From CAYMCV01 sp964389005 (lineage in GTDB: Bacteria; Bacillota; Clostridia; Lachnospirales; Lachnospiraceae), in the NCBI GenBank assembly GCA_964389005.1, contig CAYMCV010000068.1, forward strand, positions 1-13,227: DNA of 13,227 bases. The letters are read 5' to 3'. The notes under the pieces are model-generated. The model had not been told where the DNA came from, did not search any database, and saw only the letters and a program-made list of their open reading frames with translations. The stretch's first letter is position 1. The number at the start of each line of letters is the position of its first letter. Both the position numbers and the translations under genes were made by a program. Below are positions 5,910 through 13,227 of this stretch, one piece after another.

Positions 5910-7103
5910 CTACCGATTCGGGTACTCCCGATTCACAAATTCACGCAGCGCAACCAGCGAGCGTTCCACCTTCTCGGTATCGATGCAGTACGCCATACGG
6001 AAGTATCCCGGGCATCCGAAACTGTCGCCCGGCACCAGAATCAAGTCATACTTCTTCGCCTTTTCGCTAAAAATTTTCGCGTCTTCCTCCAACGCTTTCG
6101 GGAAGATATAGAATGTCCCGCCCGGTTTCACGCAAGTAAACTTCAACTCCGTCAATTCCTGATATAACAGATTCATATTCGTCTCATACACAGACAAATC
6201 CGACGTCAAATCCACGACCTCAGCAACCGCCAATTGTATGATGGACGGCGGACAGTTATGCCCCGTTCCGCGCGATATCTGACCACACATTCCGACAATC
6301 AAATCCGCATCCGTTGCCTTGGGATTGACTGCCACATACCCGATACGCTCTCCGGGCAATGACAATGATTTCGAATAGGAATAACAACTCAATGTATTGT
6401 CATAAAAGGTGGAAACATACGGTGAATCTGCGCCCGTAAACGCAATTTCACGATACGGCTCATCTGAAATCAAGAAGATATCATGATCATATGCCATCTG
6501 TTTCTCTGTCAGAATATCCGCCAATCTTTGAAGTGTCTTCGTCGAATACGCGATTCCTGAGGGATTGTTCGGTGTATTGATAAGCACCGCAGCCGTTTTC
6601 TCATTAATCATCTCTTCAAATTTCTCGAAATTAATCTGGAAATCCTCGGTATTGGCAGGTACCACCTTCAACACCGCGCCGGTTAAGTTGATGTATGGCC
6701 GATACTCCGGGAAAAAAGGTGCAAAAGTAATAATCTCATCGCCCGGCTGCGACACACACCGAACGGCATGCGCAACCGCACCTGCTGCCCCTGTTGTCAT
6801 AAATATATGTTCCGCCGTATAATTCATTCCGAATCTGCGATTCAAAGAATCCGCAATCTTCGCCCGCACGCTCGGAATTCCCGGCGTCGGACTGTATCCG
6901 TGCAGCGTCATCGGATTCTCCTCTTTGAGCATCCGAATCATGGTATCCGTAAACTCCTTCGGCGGAATCACGGACGGATTTCCCAGACTGTAGTCAAATA
7001 CATTCTCGTACCCGATCTCTTTTCCGCGCTCGGTCGCATATCCGAACAGCTCACGAATTACGGATTTCCCGTTTAACATCTCTTTATATTCCTGTGTAAT
7101 CAT
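5910..7103 (-). CDS. PLP-dependent class I/II aminotransferase
   Basis: A 397-residue fold-type I aminotransferase of the aspartate/aromatic aminotransferase group. Visible sites are NNPSG at 179-183 (Asn180), SDEPY at 213-217 (Asp214 pairing with the PLP ring nitrogen), SYSKSLSLPGERIG with Lys245 as the Schiff-base lysine, and Arg369 in YFRMAYC, which binds the substrate carboxylate. The length is typical and it should be cytosolic. The amino-acid substrate cannot be read directly from the sequence. The nearby indolepyruvate oxidoreductase and arylacetate-CoA ligase genes suggest aromatic amino acids, but the GH1 gene lies between them, so this is inference; aspartate or alanine are alternatives. 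The ATG at 7103-7101 has AAGGATG upstream, and the gene starts 19 bases after the GH1 stop, implying one transcript. Confidence 0.92.
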   Translation of the reverse strand: MITQEYKEMLNGKSVIRELFGYATERGKEIGYENVFDYSLGNPSVIPPKEFTDTMIRMLKEENPMTLHGYSPTPGIPSVRAKIADSLNRRFGMNYTAEHIFMTTGAAGAVAHAVRCVSQPGDEIITFAPFFPEYRPYINLTGAVLKVVPANTEDFQINFEKFEEMINEKTAAVLINTPNNPSGIAYSTKTLQRLADILTEKQMAYDHDIFLISDEPYREIAFTGADSPYVSTFYDNTLSCYSYSKSLSLPGERIGYVAVNPKATDADLIVGMCGQISRGTGHNCPPSIIQLAVAEVVDLTSDLSVYETNMNLLYQELTELKFTCVKPGGTFYIFPKALEEDAKIFSEKAKKYDLILVPGDSFGCPGYFRMAYCIDTEKVERSLVALREFVNREYPNR

Positions 7104-7122
7104 ACTATCACATCCTTATCTC

Positions 7123-8505
7123 TTATTTTGTTTTACCCTGTCGATTAATATACAAATTCTCTCCGTTACACGCGATGGTGTCCCGATACCAGTATGCGGA
7201 ATCCTTCGGAATTCTCTCCAAGCTCTCGAAATCCACATAAACGATACCGAATCGCCCATGATATCCGCGTTCCCACTCGAAATTATCCATGAATGACCAT
7301 AAAAAATACCCGCGAATGTCAACCCCTTCATCTGCTGCTTTTTGCAGGGATGACAAATATCTGTCTAAAAAGTCTATGCGGTTGGAATCGTGAACCTTCC
7401 CATCCAATGAAACCACATCCGAGCACGCAATCCCATTCTCCGTAATATATACGGGATGGCGATAACGCTCATAGATGAACTTCATGCCCCAGTACAGACA
7501 ATCCTCAACGACAGGCCATCCTACAGATGTCTCCGGATAACCGATTTTACGTTCTGCAACAACCGGCTCACCGTTTTTACCTGCCTTGACATAATATCCG
7601 TTATAAATATTCTGCCCCAAAAAGTCAATCGGCTGCGAAATCAATTCCATATCTTCTTTCGTGATTTCCGGTAAATACTCCGCAAATGCCTCAAGTCCTT
7701 CCTCCGGATAATGTCCGAAGAACACCGGATCGGAAAACCATGCCACATTCCATGTCCAATTTTCCATCACGCGACCGACCGAAAAATACTCTTTTCTGGC
7801 AGCCTCTATGTCTTCCGGCGCATCCGAATACGGCATTGCCACACTGCAAGTAGGCGCATATCCAATCAGAATCGGTCGTTTCGCATACTTTCGCAATTGC
7901 TTCACCGAGGTTCCGTGCGCTTTTAACACATGATGTGCAATCAAAAAAGTCTGTCGATAGCTCAATTGTTTTCCAGGCGCGTGTTTTCCGTGCAGATAGC
8001 CAAGTCCTACGACACATTGCGGTTCATTTATGGTAAAAAAGTACGTAACCAAATCACTGAAGTTCTCTGCAATCACTTTGGCATATTCCGCAAAAGCGTC
8101 GATAATTGTCTCGTTCTCCCAGCCGCCGATATCTTCCAGTGCCTGAGGAAGTTCCCAATGATACATCGTCAGATACGGTTCGATACCCGCATTGCGCAGT
8201 TCTTGTATCATATCCCGATACATCTCGATTGCTTTTTGATTGACTTCACCCGTTCCGTTCGGCATAATACGCGCCCAGCTGACGGAGAATCGATATGCCT
8301 TGACACCAAGTTCCTTCATCAGAGCGATATCCTCACGATATCTGTGAATATGGTCACAGGCTACCTTCGCATCTGCTCCCTGACATCTCTGCTCTTCCGC
8401 AAATGTGTCCCATATGCACTTTCCGCGACCGTCTGTTGCGTCGCCGCCTTCAATTTGATAAGCGCTGGTTGCAACGCCCCACACAAAATCCTTATCAAAC
8501 ATCAT
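7123..8505 (-). CDS. Glycoside hydrolase family 1 beta-glucosidase
   Basis: A 460-residue (beta/alpha)8-barrel retaining glycosidase. The acid/base Glu161 is in TINEP and the nucleophile Glu356 in ITENG. Sugar-binding residues Gln17 (SAYQIEG), His116-Trp117 (YHWELP) and Glu410-Trp411 (DNFEW) are present. Glu410-Trp411 in the DNFEWERGY stretch is the pattern of true beta-glucosidases; phospho-beta-glucosidases carry a Ser/Lys/Tyr phosphate-binding set instead, so unphosphorylated beta-glucosides are expected. There is no signal peptide, so it should be cytosolic, acting on imported disaccharides or aryl glucosides. There is no PTS or ABC sugar transporter in the window. Two adjacent ATGs (8505 and 8502) follow GAGGAGGG; the second has the better spacing (six bases) and would give 459 residues. 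It lies between paaK and the aminotransferase, an unusual place for a sugar hydrolase. Confidence 0.95.
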   Translation of the reverse strand: MMFDKDFVWGVATSAYQIEGGDATDGRGKCIWDTFAEEQRCQGADAKVACDHIHRYREDIALMKELGVKAYRFSVSWARIMPNGTGEVNQKAIEMYRDMIQELRNAGIEPYLTMYHWELPQALEDIGGWENETIIDAFAEYAKVIAENFSDLVTYFFTINEPQCVVGLGYLHGKHAPGKQLSYRQTFLIAHHVLKAHGTSVKQLRKYAKRPILIGYAPTCSVAMPYSDAPEDIEAARKEYFSVGRVMENWTWNVAWFSDPVFFGHYPEEGLEAFAEYLPEITKEDMELISQPIDFLGQNIYNGYYVKAGKNGEPVVAERKIGYPETSVGWPVVEDCLYWGMKFIYERYRHPVYITENGIACSDVVSLDGKVHDSNRIDFLDRYLSSLQKAADEGVDIRGYFLWSFMDNFEWERGYHGRFGIVYVDFESLERIPKDSAYWYRDTIACNGENLYINRQGKTK

Positions 8506-8542
8506 ATCCCTCCTCGAGTGTTAAGTAATATAAGGTTATCCC

Positions 8543-8600
8543 CTGATACAAAGTGATTCATGCAAGCATGAACACTTATGACTTTCGACAGCTGTATCAG
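8543..8600. repeat. Nested inverted repeats between paaK and the GH1 gene
   Basis: The inner element is AAGTG-A-TTCATGC-AA-GCATGAA-CACTT (8551-8577): twelve paired bases per arm with a single bulged A and a tiny loop. It is enclosed by a second pair, CTGATACA (8543-8550) and TGTATCAG (8593-8600), with 15 unpaired bases on one side. The outer right arm overlaps the last codons and stop of paaK. On the minus-strand RNA the inner stem is followed by TTTGTATC rather than a run of Ts, so termination would be weak. It could instead be a regulator-binding site or a processing or attenuation structure controlling the GH1 gene 40 bases further on. Confidence 0.6.
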
Positions 8601-9829
8601 TACCTGTTGTCAAACACTCTTGTTGATTTTTTCTCGCTTCGCGGCAAATCTCCGATTTCCACAAGTTTTGCCTTTACCTGAATGCCGATTTTACCTTTGA
8701 ATCCTTCTTCTACGCGCTTCTCTGCTTCTTTTTTATCTGCTCCCGGATTTGCTTCTACAAAAAGCGTACAAATATCTTTTCCGTTCATATGGTCAATCAT
8801 AAACTGATATTCACTTGATGCGCCCTCAACCCCAAGCAACATCTCCTCAATCTGGCTCGGGAAGATATTCACACCTTTGACCTTCACCATATCATCGGTT
8901 CTGCCAAGAATCGTGTCAATTCTCGGATATTTGCATCCGCACTTACACTCGCCCGGCAAGAATCTGGTCAAGTCATGGGTGCGATAACGAATCAGCGGCG
9001 CACCTTCCTTGCAGAGTGTCGTAATAACGAGCTCGCCGATTTCACCGTCCGGCAGATTCTCGCCCGTCTTCGGGTCGACAATCTCAAAGTAGAGATAATC
9101 ATCCCATACATGAATACCGCATCCTTCGCTGCAACTGATACCGATGCCCGGACCGTATACTTCGGTCAGCCCGTAGATATCATACAATTCCACGCCAAGC
9201 TCATCCGCTATTCTCTTACGCATCTTCTCGCCCCAACGTTCGGAACCGATGATGCCTTTTTTTAGTTTGATTTTATCTCCGATACCACGTTTTGCAATTT
9301 CCTCCGCAAGTAAAAGTGCATAGGACGAGGTCGCGCACAGAACCGTCGACTCCATATCCTGCATCATGCGAAGCTGCTTATCCGTATTGCCCGGCCCCAT
9401 CGGAATGGTCATGGCGCCCATGCGTTCCGCACCCAACTGAAAACCGATGCCCGCCGTCCAAAGCCCGTAGCCCGGTGTAATATGTACACGATCGTGATTG
9501 GTCATGCCCGCAAGACGATAGCAACGTGCGAACATCTCCGCCCAATCATCCACATCTTTCTGTGTATAGGGGATGATGACCGGAATGCCGGTCGTTCCCG
9601 AAGATGAGTGAATTCTGACAATCTCTTCTTCTGGAACCGCCATCAGCCCAAGCGGATAGGCCTCGCGCAAGTCTCCCTTCCAGCTAAAAGGAAGCTTCTC
9701 AAAATCCTCCTGTGACCGGATATCCTCCACGTCAATGCCCTCAAGCTTCTTCCCATAAAAACAATCCCGCGCCTTCAGTCTGCGCAATTGTTTCTGAATC
9801 AATGCCAGTTGTTCTTCTTTCATTTTCAT
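8597..9829 (-). CDS. paaK: Phenylacetate-CoA ligase-like AMP-forming enzyme
   Basis: A 410-residue member of the ANL adenylating superfamily, PaaK branch, interconverting arylacetate + ATP + CoA with arylacetyl-CoA + AMP + PPi. Visible motifs are the P-loop SSSGTTGIP (75-83), YGLTEVYGPG (219-228, with the Glu that contacts ATP/Mg), RYRTHDLT (281-288), the hinge GRTDDMVKVKG (309-319) and the C-terminal LPRSEKKSTR, where Lys401 aligns with the catalytic lysine of the usual GKA.R motif; the residue before it is Lys instead of Gly. The length matches short anaerobic PaaK forms. A Cys-rich stretch (CSEGCGIH 233-240, CKCGC 295-299) may bind metal. It starts 34 bases after iorB in the same unit, consistent with arylpyruvate metabolism. 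The ribosome site AAGGGG is 12 bases from ATG 9829-9827, with a small inverted repeat (9831-9843) between them that could shorten the effective distance. Confidence 0.92.
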   Translation of the reverse strand: MKMKEEQLALIQKQLRRLKARDCFYGKKLEGIDVEDIRSQEDFEKLPFSWKGDLREAYPLGLMAVPEEEIVRIHSSSGTTGIPVIIPYTQKDVDDWAEMFARCYRLAGMTNHDRVHITPGYGLWTAGIGFQLGAERMGAMTIPMGPGNTDKQLRMMQDMESTVLCATSSYALLLAEEIAKRGIGDKIKLKKGIIGSERWGEKMRKRIADELGVELYDIYGLTEVYGPGIGISCSEGCGIHVWDDYLYFEIVDPKTGENLPDGEIGELVITTLCKEGAPLIRYRTHDLTRFLPGECKCGCKYPRIDTILGRTDDMVKVKGVNIFPSQIEEMLLGVEGASSEYQFMIDHMNGKDICTLFVEANPGADKKEAEKRVEEGFKGKIGIQVKAKLVEIGDLPRSEKKSTRVFDNRY

Positions 9830-9863
9830 TGGATTATGAATCCCCTTCCTCTGTGAATCGTTT

Positions 9864-10451
9864 TTAGTTCTGTATTTGTGAAAGCGTCAAATCGATTGCC
9901 TTCATATTGAGTTCCCAAAATTTCTCTGCCACGCGCTCCTTAATTGCGCTTTTTAACTCATCTGCTGTAATTAAAAGTTGTCCGCTGCCTGCAGCCGCAG
10001 CCAGTAAGACGATGTTCAGCACCTTCGATGAACCGCATGCTTCGCAAATCGCCTCCGCGTCCACCATAATCGGATTGACTGTTTTGTCTTTGAGATATGA
10101 ATTCATGACACTTGCGTCATATGTTGTCTCCGACAAAGATGCCGTAACCGGTTGAACCGCCTTGGTATTGACAATCACCGTACCGCCTTCTTTGAGATAT
10201 GGCAGGCACCTAACCGCTTCTCCGGGCTCGAACCCAAGAATCACATCCGCGCAATGAAGCGGAATCATCGGCGAATAACTCTTGTCGCCGACACGCACGT
10301 GGCTGACAACGCTACCGCCCCGCTGCGCCATTCCGATGGTCTCGGAAGTCTGTACCGCAAGGCCTTTTTTCATAGCCGCATATGCAATGAGTTTTGACGC
10401 CAAGACAGTGCCCTGTCCGCCGACGCCGCACAATAAATAACTTTTATCCAT
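9864..10451 (-). CDS. iorB: Indolepyruvate:ferredoxin oxidoreductase, beta subunit
   Basis: A 195-residue protein of the pyruvate/2-oxoacid:ferredoxin oxidoreductase gamma-domain family. It shows the N-terminal nucleotide-fold glycine motif CGVGGQG (8-14) and the conserved block GMAQRGGSVVSHVR (about 41-54), typical of IorB. With IorA it forms the enzyme that oxidatively decarboxylates indolepyruvate and other arylpyruvates to arylacetyl-CoA, reducing ferredoxin. The length is normal and there are no membrane segments. It starts at ATG 10451-10449, six bases after the iorA stop, with only a weak purine-rich ribosome site, so translation is probably coupled to iorA. paaK follows after 34 bases. 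A generic 2-oxoacid oxidoreductase gamma subunit is the main alternative, but the partner gene makes Ior likely. Confidence 0.93.
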   Translation of the reverse strand: MDKSYLLCGVGGQGTVLASKLIAYAAMKKGLAVQTSETIGMAQRGGSVVSHVRVGDKSYSPMIPLHCADVILGFEPGEAVRCLPYLKEGGTVIVNTKAVQPVTASLSETTYDASVMNSYLKDKTVNPIMVDAEAICEACGSSKVLNIVLLAAAAGSGQLLITADELKSAIKERVAEKFWELNMKAIDLTLSQIQN

Positions 10452-10457
10452 CTGTAA

Positions 10458-12275
10458 TCACACTTTCTTCATAATCGCCCCTGTCGGGCAAACCTGCGAG
10501 CAAACGGAACATCCCACGCAAAGAGACGGCTCAATGCTGACTTTGTCTCCTGCTCTTACAATTGCCGGACATCCGAGTTCGCGAATACATTTCTTGCAAC
10601 CGATACACGTCTCCTCCGTCACCGTATAGCACGTCGAAGGTTTCGAAACCGCAATACAGGGCGACTTAAAAATGATTGCCTTCACGCCGCGAAATGCAGA
10701 AGCTTCTTCGATTGCCAACTTCGCTGCGTTTAAATCCAACGGATTCACCGTACGCACGAACGGCAGACCGATTGCCATCAGTATCTTCTCTATACTAACT
10801 TTGTCGACAACATCACCCATCATGGTCTTTCCGGTTCCCGGATGCGGCTGATGACCGGTCATCGCGGTGGTGGAATTATCCAGCACGACAAGTATCATCT
10901 CATTCCCGTTATAAACCGCATTCACAATCCCCGTCATTCCCGATGCAAAAAATGTGGAATCTCCGATAAAAGCAAAATGCGTGGCATCCGAATCGATTCT
11001 CGCAAGTCCCTGCGCAATGGTCACATCCGCGCCCATGCAGAGACAAGTGTCTACCATGTCAAGCGGCATGGCATTTCCCAATGTATAGCATCCGATGTCG
11101 CCGCAAAAAACCGCTTTCTTGCCCTTCATCGCCTGTTTCACCGCATAAAAAGAAGCTCTGTGCGGACATCCCGCGCACAACACTGGCGGTCTCGGCATCG
11201 TCTTCGGCGCATCCGCATCCTCCGCCTGCGTCTCATTCATTTTTAAGCCTGCAAAACGGCAAATTGCCTTTTTCACAATTTCGACGCTCAACTCGCCTGC
11301 CTGCGGCATATCCTTTGATAATTTTCCTAAAATACGAACGGATTTGTTGTTTTTACCACAAATGTAAACAAGTTCTTTTTCCAAAACCGGATCCAGTTCT
11401 TCCGCCACCAGAATCTCATCCAATCCGTCCATGAACTGAAGCGCCAGTTGCTCCGGAAACGGGTGCGGCGTGGAAATCTTCAAGAGCGGAAGCGTGATAC
11501 CGCACAATTTGAATGCCTCTTGCACATACGCATACGATATGCCGCCGGTCACGATTCCCTTTCGTTTCGTCTTGTCAGATGTATATGTCGTAAAATTCCG
11601 CTCATAAGCTGAAAAAACATCCGATAAAAGTCGGTTTCTCTCTTCAATTTTGAGATGGTTCTGATACGAAAGGCGCGGGAAAATCACCCACCGTGACGTA
11701 TCCTTCACGAAGCCCTCCGGCGTATGTACCTTCCCCTCGCCGCTGACTTCCACGCTGGCGCATCCATGACAGACGCGTGTCGTCGGTCTAAAAAGCACCG
11801 GCGTCTGATATTCCTCGGAGTACGTAAACGCCTCCTGAATCATCTCATATGCTTCCTGCGGCGAAGACGGGTCAAAAACCGGCAATTTGGAAAACTGCGC
11901 AAAATGCCTCGTATCCTGCTCCGTCTGTGATGATATCGGACCCGGGTCGTCTGCGGAAACAATGACCATACCGCCCTTCACCCCGATATACGCAAGACTC
12001 ATCAGCGGATCGGACGCCACATTCAACCCCACCTGTTTCATCGTCACAAGCGCTCTGCCGCCCGCATAGCATGCCCCGGCAGCCACTTCCAAAGCGGCCT
12101 TCTCATTCACCGACCACTCCACATGCACGCTGCGGTCCGCGCGCTTCGCAACCGTCTCCAAAATCTCGGTTGACGGCGTTCCCGGATATCCGGAAACCAA
12201 ATTCACTCCCGCATGTATAGCGCCAAGAGCAATTGCCTCGTTGCCCATCAAAAACTCTTTCATATGTAACACCAT
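10458..12275 (-). CDS. iorA: Indolepyruvate:ferredoxin oxidoreductase, alpha subunit
   Basis: A 605-residue fusion of the catalytic domains of 2-oxoacid oxidoreductases. The N-terminal pyrimidine-binding region includes SGYPGTPSTE (28-37) and Glu53/Glu58 in VEWSVNEK, where the TPP-activating Glu is expected. The TPP/Mg region carries GDSTFFASG (438-446) and Asn467 in VVLDN. The C-terminal ferredoxin domain has two clusters: Cys557, 560, 563, 569 (CIGCKKCIRELGCP) and Cys586, 589, 592, 596 (CVGCSVCSQVCP), so two [4Fe-4S] centres pass electrons to ferredoxin. The extra spacing at the fourth Cys of the first cluster is usual for IorA. The first ATG (12275) has a weak GGGAAAGA site; ATG 12263 has none. 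It is first in iorA-iorB-paaK. The enzyme is oxygen-sensitive in known cases, which fits an anaerobe. Aromatic rather than branched-chain specificity comes from family and context. Confidence 0.95.
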   Translation of the reverse strand: MVLHMKEFLMGNEAIALGAIHAGVNLVSGYPGTPSTEILETVAKRADRSVHVEWSVNEKAALEVAAGACYAGGRALVTMKQVGLNVASDPLMSLAYIGVKGGMVIVSADDPGPISSQTEQDTRHFAQFSKLPVFDPSSPQEAYEMIQEAFTYSEEYQTPVLFRPTTRVCHGCASVEVSGEGKVHTPEGFVKDTSRWVIFPRLSYQNHLKIEERNRLLSDVFSAYERNFTTYTSDKTKRKGIVTGGISYAYVQEAFKLCGITLPLLKISTPHPFPEQLALQFMDGLDEILVAEELDPVLEKELVYICGKNNKSVRILGKLSKDMPQAGELSVEIVKKAICRFAGLKMNETQAEDADAPKTMPRPPVLCAGCPHRASFYAVKQAMKGKKAVFCGDIGCYTLGNAMPLDMVDTCLCMGADVTIAQGLARIDSDATHFAFIGDSTFFASGMTGIVNAVYNGNEMILVVLDNSTTAMTGHQPHPGTGKTMMGDVVDKVSIEKILMAIGLPFVRTVNPLDLNAAKLAIEEASAFRGVKAIIFKSPCIAVSKPSTCYTVTEETCIGCKKCIRELGCPAIVRAGDKVSIEPSLCVGCSVCSQVCPTGAIMKKV

Positions 12276-12321
12276 TCTTTCCCAAGCCTAAAAACTATAA
12301 CTTTTGAACCCGTATCCATAT

Positions 12322-12327
12322 ATTATA
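12322..12327 (-). promoter_or_regulatory. Putative -10 element upstream of iorA
   Basis: A perfect minus-strand TATAAT (12327-12322) lies about 47 bases before the iorA start, preceded by GGT. No -35 close to TTGACA is found at 16-18 bases (the nearest is TTCCAT), so this may be an activator-dependent or weak promoter. The surrounding gap (12276-12388) is very AT-rich and holds no other gene or obvious T-box or terminator fold. Confidence 0.45.
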
Positions 12328-12388
12328 ACCAACTTTTAATTAAAATGGAACCCGCAAATGCTTTACAAGCCTTATTTTTATAGAAATC

Positions 12389-13213
12389 TCATCTAAAAAT
12401 TAACATAAAACACAGATATTTTTTATCGCGCTCCCATATTTCATCTGCTTCTGTAAATCCCAGTCGACGCGCAAGTGCGATTGCGGCCTCGTTCTCACAA
12501 TGCGTCGTAATGCGAATACGCATGAATTCACCCCTCTTACGTGCATATGAAACAAGTGCGTTGCAAGCTTCTGTCGCATAGCCGCGTTTTCTGTATGAGG
12601 CATGAATCAGATAGCCGAGTTCCAGTCCCGCAAATCCCTCACAATAATTGAGCGTGACTCTGCCGACAATCGCGCCGGATGCTTTCTCCTCCACCACCCA
12701 ACTGCCGTAATCGGAATAAGCATACACCGTTGCAATGTAACGCGCAAGATACGCTTCTTCCTCCTCTCGGTTTGGCTGCGGTCTCTCCATATATGCAACC
12801 GAGTCTGTGTCCTCATATAAACGATATATATCATCGATGTCGTTAGTTCTAATCTCCCGTATCCGCAGTCGCGCGGTTTCGCACACCGTATGTGCAATCC
12901 CATTCACGCGTTCATACACGCGTAGCAGATAAGCGTAGTCGATTTCCTGCAATCCTTCCGTAAAATAGACAGCGCCCGCAAAATCATCAATGCGATTCTC
13001 GTTTGTGAGGCAGATGAGCGACGCCATCCCAGATGACTTTCCCTTCTCATACACCTTTGCATCGTCGGTCAGAAGCAATGTATCTGACGGCGGTGCCTCC
13101 GCAAAGTCCTGCAACACCGCCACTCCATGTCGGCGCAAATTCTCGATGAGGGATGCGGCTTCTGCCACAAATATGCGATTCCTGATAGCGATAATAACTT
13201 GCTGCATCTTCAT
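12389..13213 (-). CDS. GNAT-family N-acetyltransferase with an extra N-terminal domain
   Basis: A 274-residue protein in two parts. Residues from about 114 to 274 are a GNAT acetyltransferase of the RimJ/RimL-like group: ETARLRIREIRTNDIDDIY opens the fold, LELGYLIHASYRKRGYATEA (197-216) holds the acetyl-CoA pyrophosphate loop R..G.A (Arg208, Gly211, Ala213), and ENEAAIALARRLGF closes it. It should transfer acetyl from acetyl-CoA to an amine; the substrate is unknown. Residues 1-110 are a separate alpha/beta domain with TLLLTDDAKVYEKGKSSGMA and ENRIDDFAGAVYF. From memory this resembles a HAD-like, probably non-catalytic region that precedes GNAT domains in many Lachnospiraceae proteins. The ATG at 13213-13211 follows AGGAGG by five bases. 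The upstream context is cut by the window edge. No clear terminator follows before iorA. Confidence 0.88.
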   Translation of the reverse strand: MKMQQVIIAIRNRIFVAEAASLIENLRRHGVAVLQDFAEAPPSDTLLLTDDAKVYEKGKSSGMASLICLTNENRIDDFAGAVYFTEGLQEIDYAYLLRVYERVNGIAHTVCETARLRIREIRTNDIDDIYRLYEDTDSVAYMERPQPNREEEEAYLARYIATVYAYSDYGSWVVEEKASGAIVGRVTLNYCEGFAGLELGYLIHASYRKRGYATEACNALVSYARKRGEFMRIRITTHCENEAAIALARRLGFTEADEIWERDKKYLCFMLIFR

Positions 13214-13227
13214 TTCTTCCTCCTTGC

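Noticed and set aside
7123..8505. 6-phospho-beta-glucosidase (BglA/AscB type)
   Set aside because: The Glu410-Trp411 pair and the lack of the Ser/Lys/Tyr phosphate-binding set favour a true beta-glucosidase; no PTS genes are present.
7930..8556. 208-codon plus-strand open frame
   Set aside because: It lies almost wholly opposite the GH1 gene, whose catalytic motifs are intact. Its translation has no recognisable motif, so it is an antisense shadow.
10842..11434. Plus-strand frames of 134 and 117 codons
   Set aside because: Both are opposite iorA, which has all its TPP and ferredoxin motifs; the Arg/His/Pro-rich translations are typical antisense shadows.
10458..12275. Pyruvate or branched-chain 2-oxoacid oxidoreductase instead of Ior
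   Set aside because: The domain fusion with a C-terminal two-cluster ferredoxin module, the separate small gamma-type subunit and the adjoining paaK gene match the indolepyruvate enzyme.
1..13227. CRISPR array, tRNA, rRNA, IS element or attachment site
   Set aside because: The only regular direct repeats are the coding 33-bp units. No cloverleaf with CCA end, rRNA-like stretch, transposase or flanking terminal repeats were seen.

Overview
The window looks like part of a scaffold from an anaerobic Firmicute, probably a Clostridia/Lachnospiraceae-type gut bacterium. This is inferred from the strong AGGAGG-type ribosome sites, a DUF6465-like Lys/Ala-rich protein, a GNAT protein with an extra N-terminal domain of a kind I associate with Lachnospiraceae, and a ferredoxin-linked indolepyruvate oxidoreductase. 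Every credible gene lies on the minus strand, so transcription runs from high to low coordinates. A run of ten Ns at 2060-2069 marks a scaffold gap.

Layout in transcription order: (a) 13213-12389, a two-part GNAT acetyltransferase. (b) 12275-8597, iorA-iorB-paaK, a tight cluster encoding an indolepyruvate (arylpyruvate):ferredoxin oxidoreductase and a phenylacetate-CoA-ligase-like enzyme. (c) 8505-5052, a GH1 beta-glucosidase, a PLP aminotransferase and the undecaprenyl-diphosphatase UppP, with gaps of only 19 and 9 bases between them. A nested inverted repeat separates (b) from (c). (d) 4906-2805, a compact, visibly AT-richer three-gene cassette: XRE-type HTH protein, ImmA/IrrE-type zinc peptidase and PIN-like nuclease, with its own promoter. 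(e) 2603-2163, the DUF6465-like protein with 33-bp tandem repeats, a promoter and a clear intrinsic terminator. (f) A promoter that fires into the N gap, then a Wzy/O-antigen-ligase-type membrane protein at 2004-424. (g) 403-1, the 5' part of a very AT-rich open frame unlike the rest of the window, possibly phage-derived or a chimeric join.

How the genes may work together. The aminotransferase could make arylpyruvates from aromatic amino acids. IorAB would oxidatively decarboxylate these to arylacetyl-CoA, delivering electrons to ferredoxin. The PaaK-like enzyme would interconvert arylacetyl-CoA and arylacetate. Run forwards this is aromatic amino-acid fermentation to indole-, phenyl- or hydroxyphenylacetate; run backwards it is salvage of arylacetates. 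UppP and the Wzy-like protein both belong to undecaprenyl-linked envelope polysaccharide metabolism, but they are separated by the cassette and the gap.

The best candidate for an under-described system is the XRE/ImmA/PIN cassette. It resembles a protease-controlled toxin-antitoxin or defence module, with a PIN protein about twice the length of ordinary VapC toxins. The most important caution concerns the left end, where a sharp change of composition 20 bases after a stop codon, together with the nearby N gap, makes an assembly artefact plausible.
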